DNA of 24,067 bases, from NCBI GenBank assembly GCA_018816925.1, contig JAHIUP010000061.1, positions 1 through 24,067 on the forward strand. The letters run 5' to 3'. Positions 22,050-24,067 of this stretch are shown here, one piece after another. The DNA comes from Patescibacteria group bacterium. GTDB lineage: Bacteria > Patescibacteriota > Minisyncoccia > Minisyncoccales > UBA10102. A model generated the notes under the pieces. It was not told the origin of the DNA, did no database searches, and saw only the letters and a list, made by a program, of their open reading frames with translations. Within the stretch, counting starts at the first letter, position 1. Each line of letters opens with the position of its first letter. A program made the translations under genes and the position numbers.

Positions 22050-23759
22050 ATGGCTTTGAGTATTCCCCATGGAGGAACACTCGTGGATACACTTGCGTCT
22101 CTTGCAGAAAGAGCGGCTATTCTCGCGAGAGCGCATGAAATGCCTTTCCTTTCATTGGACCGGGAACAAGAGAAAGACGCGAGGAATATAGGGAGGGGGG
22201 TATATTCTCCATTGAGGGGATTTCTCCGCAAAGGCGATTTTGAACGAGTGGTGCGAGACATGCGTCTGGAAAGCGGTCTCCTCTGGCCTATCCCTGTGGT
22301 GCTTGATGTGTCTGCGGAGGAGGCGGAGGCGCTTCATGGGCGGGAGGAAGTTCTTTTGGTTGGGGAATCAGGTGAGCCCGTTGCCGTGCTCCGGAACCCG
22401 GAAGCGTACGCGTTCGACAAGGAATTCTTTGCGCAGGAGGTCTTTGGCACCAGGGACCAGCGTCATCCTGGGGTAGAAGGAATATACGCGATGAAGCCCT
22501 TTCTTTTGGGAGGGGAGGCGCTTCTTTTAGATGACAAGCGCCATCCTTTTCCAGAACACAACTTTTCTCCGTCAGAGACCCGTGCCCTTTTCAAGAGTAG
22601 GGGATGGAACAGCGTAGTGGCGTTCCAGACGAGAAACGTGCCCCACAGGGGCCATGAGTTTCTTCAGATGAAAGCCCTGGAGGAGGCAGACGGCCTGTTT
22701 GTTCAGCCCGTCATAGGAGAGAAGAAGCTTCAGGATTTCAAAGACGAGTACATCATGGGGGCCTACGAGATTCTTATTGAGAAATACTATCCGCGTGAAC
22801 GCACGCTCCTTGGGATTCTTCCTTTGAAGATGCGCTACGCGGGCCCTCGGGAGGCGGTGTTCCACGCGCTCTTGCGCAAAAACTTCGGATGCACGCATTT
22901 TATCGTGGGACGAGACCATGCGGGAGTAGGGGACTACTACGCTCCCTTTGCCGCGCAAGAGATTTTTGAGAAGTTTGAGCCAGGAGAAGTGGGCATTGAG
23001 ATCTTAAAGTATCCCGAGGTGGTATTCCGCCCTTCCTTGCACCAGCACGCCTTCCTGCCCGATGCTCCCGAGGAAGATCGGGTTTCTTTTAGCGGTACGC
23101 AGCTGCGCAAGTACGTTGCGGAACGTCAGACCCCTCCCGAATGGCTTATTCGTCCCGAGGTGTATAATTTACTCACTCAAAGTTATAGCGTATTGGTAGG
23201 CGCTATAGACAAACAGCCAATGCTCCGGCAACAGAAGGGATTTGTGCTGTGGTTCACGGGTCTTTCGGCTGCCGGAAAAACCACAATCGCAGATTTCGTG
23301 TATGAACGGCTTCAAGGGCAGGGATACAGAGTAGAGCGATTTGATGGGGATGTGGTGCGCGAGCACCTAAGCAGAGACCTCGGTTTTTCAAAGGAGGATC
23401 GGGATGAGAATATTCGGAGGATAGGGTTTGTGGCAAAACTCTTGAGTAGGAATGGAGTGGGAGTTATCACTTCATTTATCTCTCCCTATAAGGCCCAGCG
23501 AGACGAGGTACGCGCATCCGTGGAGAACTTTGTGGAAGTGTTTTGCGACTGTCCTTTGGAGGTGTGCGAACGGCGGGACCAAAAAGGACTATACAAGAAG
23601 GCGCGGGCGGGAGAGATTGCTTCTTTCACCGGGATTTCCGATGCCTACGAGGAACCCGAGCACCCCGAACTTGCGCTGGACACTGCAGAGGAGAAAAACA
23701 TTGAGCCGAATGGAGAGCGTGTGCTTTCGTACCTCGCGGAACACGGCTTCGTCTCATAA
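22050..23759 (+). CDS. Bifunctional ATP sulfurylase / APS kinase (PAPS synthesis)
   Basis: A 569-residue fusion. Residues 1 to about 385 form an ATP sulfurylase, with FQTRNVPHRGHE (192-203, the HxxH nucleotide site H199/H202) and VGRDHAGVGDYY (286-297). Residues from about 396 form an APS kinase, with P-loop GLSAAGKTT (404-412), FDGDVVREHL (431-440), ENIRRIGFVAKLL (453-465), FISPYKAQRDEVR (476-488) and KGLYKKARAGEI (512-523). Together they turn sulfate and ATP into PAPS. The domain order is as in Aquifex, the reverse of animal PAPS synthases. ATG 22050 is chosen because the 39 upstream in-frame codons lie in the structured element. No PAPS reductase or sulfotransferase is in the window. Confidence 0.95.
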   Translation: MALSIPHGGTLVDTLASLAERAAILARAHEMPFLSLDREQEKDARNIGRGVYSPLRGFLRKGDFERVVRDMRLESGLLWPIPVVLDVSAEEAEALHGREEVLLVGESGEPVAVLRNPEAYAFDKEFFAQEVFGTRDQRHPGVEGIYAMKPFLLGGEALLLDDKRHPFPEHNFSPSETRALFKSRGWNSVVAFQTRNVPHRGHEFLQMKALEEADGLFVQPVIGEKKLQDFKDEYIMGAYEILIEKYYPRERTLLGILPLKMRYAGPREAVFHALLRKNFGCTHFIVGRDHAGVGDYYAPFAAQEIFEKFEPGEVGIEILKYPEVVFRPSLHQHAFLPDAPEEDRVSFSGTQLRKYVAERQTPPEWLIRPEVYNLLTQSYSVLVGAIDKQPMLRQQKGFVLWFTGLSAAGKTTIADFVYERLQGQGYRVERFDGDVVREHLSRDLGFSKEDRDENIRRIGFVAKLLSRNGVGVITSFISPYKAQRDEVRASVENFVEVFCDCPLEVCERRDQKGLYKKARAGEIASFTGISDAYEEPEHPELALDTAEEKNIEPNGERVLSYLAEHGFVS

Positions 23760-23830
23760 GTAAGGAGCTCAAGGCGGCTTCACTTCTCGGAGTTTTTCCT
23801 AGAACGCTTTTCTTGCATTCGGAAAATTGC

Positions 23831-23836
23831 TACGAT
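23831..23836 (+). promoter_or_regulatory. Candidate extended -10 box for the secreted-protein gene
   Basis: TGC followed by TACGAT gives an extended -10 element ending 6 bases before the ATG at 23843, which would place the first transcript base at the start codon. The -35 region (TTTTCT at 17 bases) is weak and no ribosome site is present. Confidence 0.4.
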
Positions 23837-23842
23837 ACCATT

Positions 23843-24067
23843 ATGCGACGAAGTATCTTTGCGGCCCTCTTGTTTTTTTTGCTGTTCTCCGCGGCGGGAA
23901 GCGCGCGCGCGGACTCCCTGGAACAGCAGGAGGCCTTTTCCGTGGACTTTTCTCTTGATGCGGAAGGGCGAACAAAGCTCACCGCGACGCTCAGGAAGAT
24001 GAGCGAGAAGCTCTATTTTTATGTTGAAGACGCGTGGTGGGGGTCGCTTTCCTTTGATGAGCGCAAC
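23843..24067 (+). CDS. Secreted or surface protein of unknown function (3' end outside window)
   Basis: The first 75 codons of a longer gene. Residues 1-23 form a textbook signal peptide: MRRS, a hydrophobic core (IFAALLFFLLFSAAG) and an ARA-like cleavage site before DSLEQQ. The mature part begins FSVDFSLDAEGRTKLTATLRK and LYFYVEDAWWGSL, suggesting a beta-rich extracellular domain, but I do not recognise the family. It follows the sulfurylase gene after 83 bases and probably has its own promoter. Nothing links it clearly to glycan synthesis except position. Confidence 0.7.
   Translation, partial: MRRSIFAALLFFLLFSAAGSARADSLEQQEAFSVDFSLDAEGRTKLTATLRKMSEKLYFYVEDAWWGSLSFDERN

Noticed and set aside
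23760..23842. Third copy of the structured element, suggested by CTCGGAG near 23793
   Set aside because: Only a short string matches; no closing helix, CAGC tetraloop or junction can be drawn.

Overview
The window reads as a chromosomal stretch of a Candidate Phyla Radiation bacterium, most likely of the Parcubacteria/Patescibacteria type. This is an inference from gene style, not from a marker gene: tightly packed glycosyltransferase genes with ATGA stop/start overlaps, a TrpR/YerC-like regulator with a lysine/arginine-rich tail, short one-domain enzyme variants, and genes that appear to start with almost no 5' leader. TGA is clearly used as stop (in the ATGA junctions), so the recoded CPR lineages are excluded. 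No rRNA, tRNA, CRISPR array or transposase gene was seen.

Layout. The left edge (2-184) is the 3' end of a probable iron-containing alcohol dehydrogenase, closed by an intrinsic terminator. A divergent Nudix-like gene follows on the minus strand (337-858). From 923 to 13228 runs a nearly uninterrupted plus-strand surface-glycan operon: a CDP-glycerol glycerophosphotransferase-like protein, two GT4 glycosyltransferases, a large polytopic membrane protein (GT-C or polymerase type), an NAD-dependent sugar epimerase, a Wzx-type flippase, a methyltransferase, a short UDP-glucose-dehydrogenase-like enzyme, a GT2 transferase, a zinc-ribbon methyltransferase, a GT4 transferase and a WcaJ/PglC-type initiating sugar transferase. 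A second block (13473-16696) holds a FemAB/GNAT-like acyltransferase, a DegT-family aminotransferase and another zinc-ribbon methyltransferase. A visibly AT-richer minus-strand gene for a putative sugar O-methyltransferase (16755-17837) breaks the run. Then come a type I DAHP synthase, a TrpR-like regulator flanked by two near-identical long palindromes, a membrane-bound CapD/PglF-type nucleotide-sugar 4,6-dehydratase, a bifunctional ATP sulfurylase/APS kinase, and the start of a secreted protein cut by the window edge.

How the genes fit together. The initiating transferase would load a sugar phosphate onto a lipid carrier. The GT4/GT2 enzymes would extend it, the methyltransferases, acyltransferase and glycerophosphotransferase would decorate it, and the flippase and large membrane protein would export or polymerise it. 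The CapD-type dehydratase plus the DegT aminotransferase would supply an amino-dideoxy sugar such as a bacillosamine-type unit. The sulfurylase/kinase makes PAPS, which suggests sulfated glycan, although no sulfotransferase is in the window.

The most unusual signal is not a protein. Two intergenic elements (13251-13386 and 21880-22025) fold into the same three-way junction with identical junction lengths, the same CAGC tetraloop, the same CTC bulge and the same short conserved linkers, while most helix arms have entirely different but still complementary sequences. This is the pattern expected of a structured RNA family or a structure-conserved small mobile repeat. Further signals are the twin palindromes around the TrpR-like gene and a recurring promoter geometry with the -10 box only 6-11 bases before the start codon.
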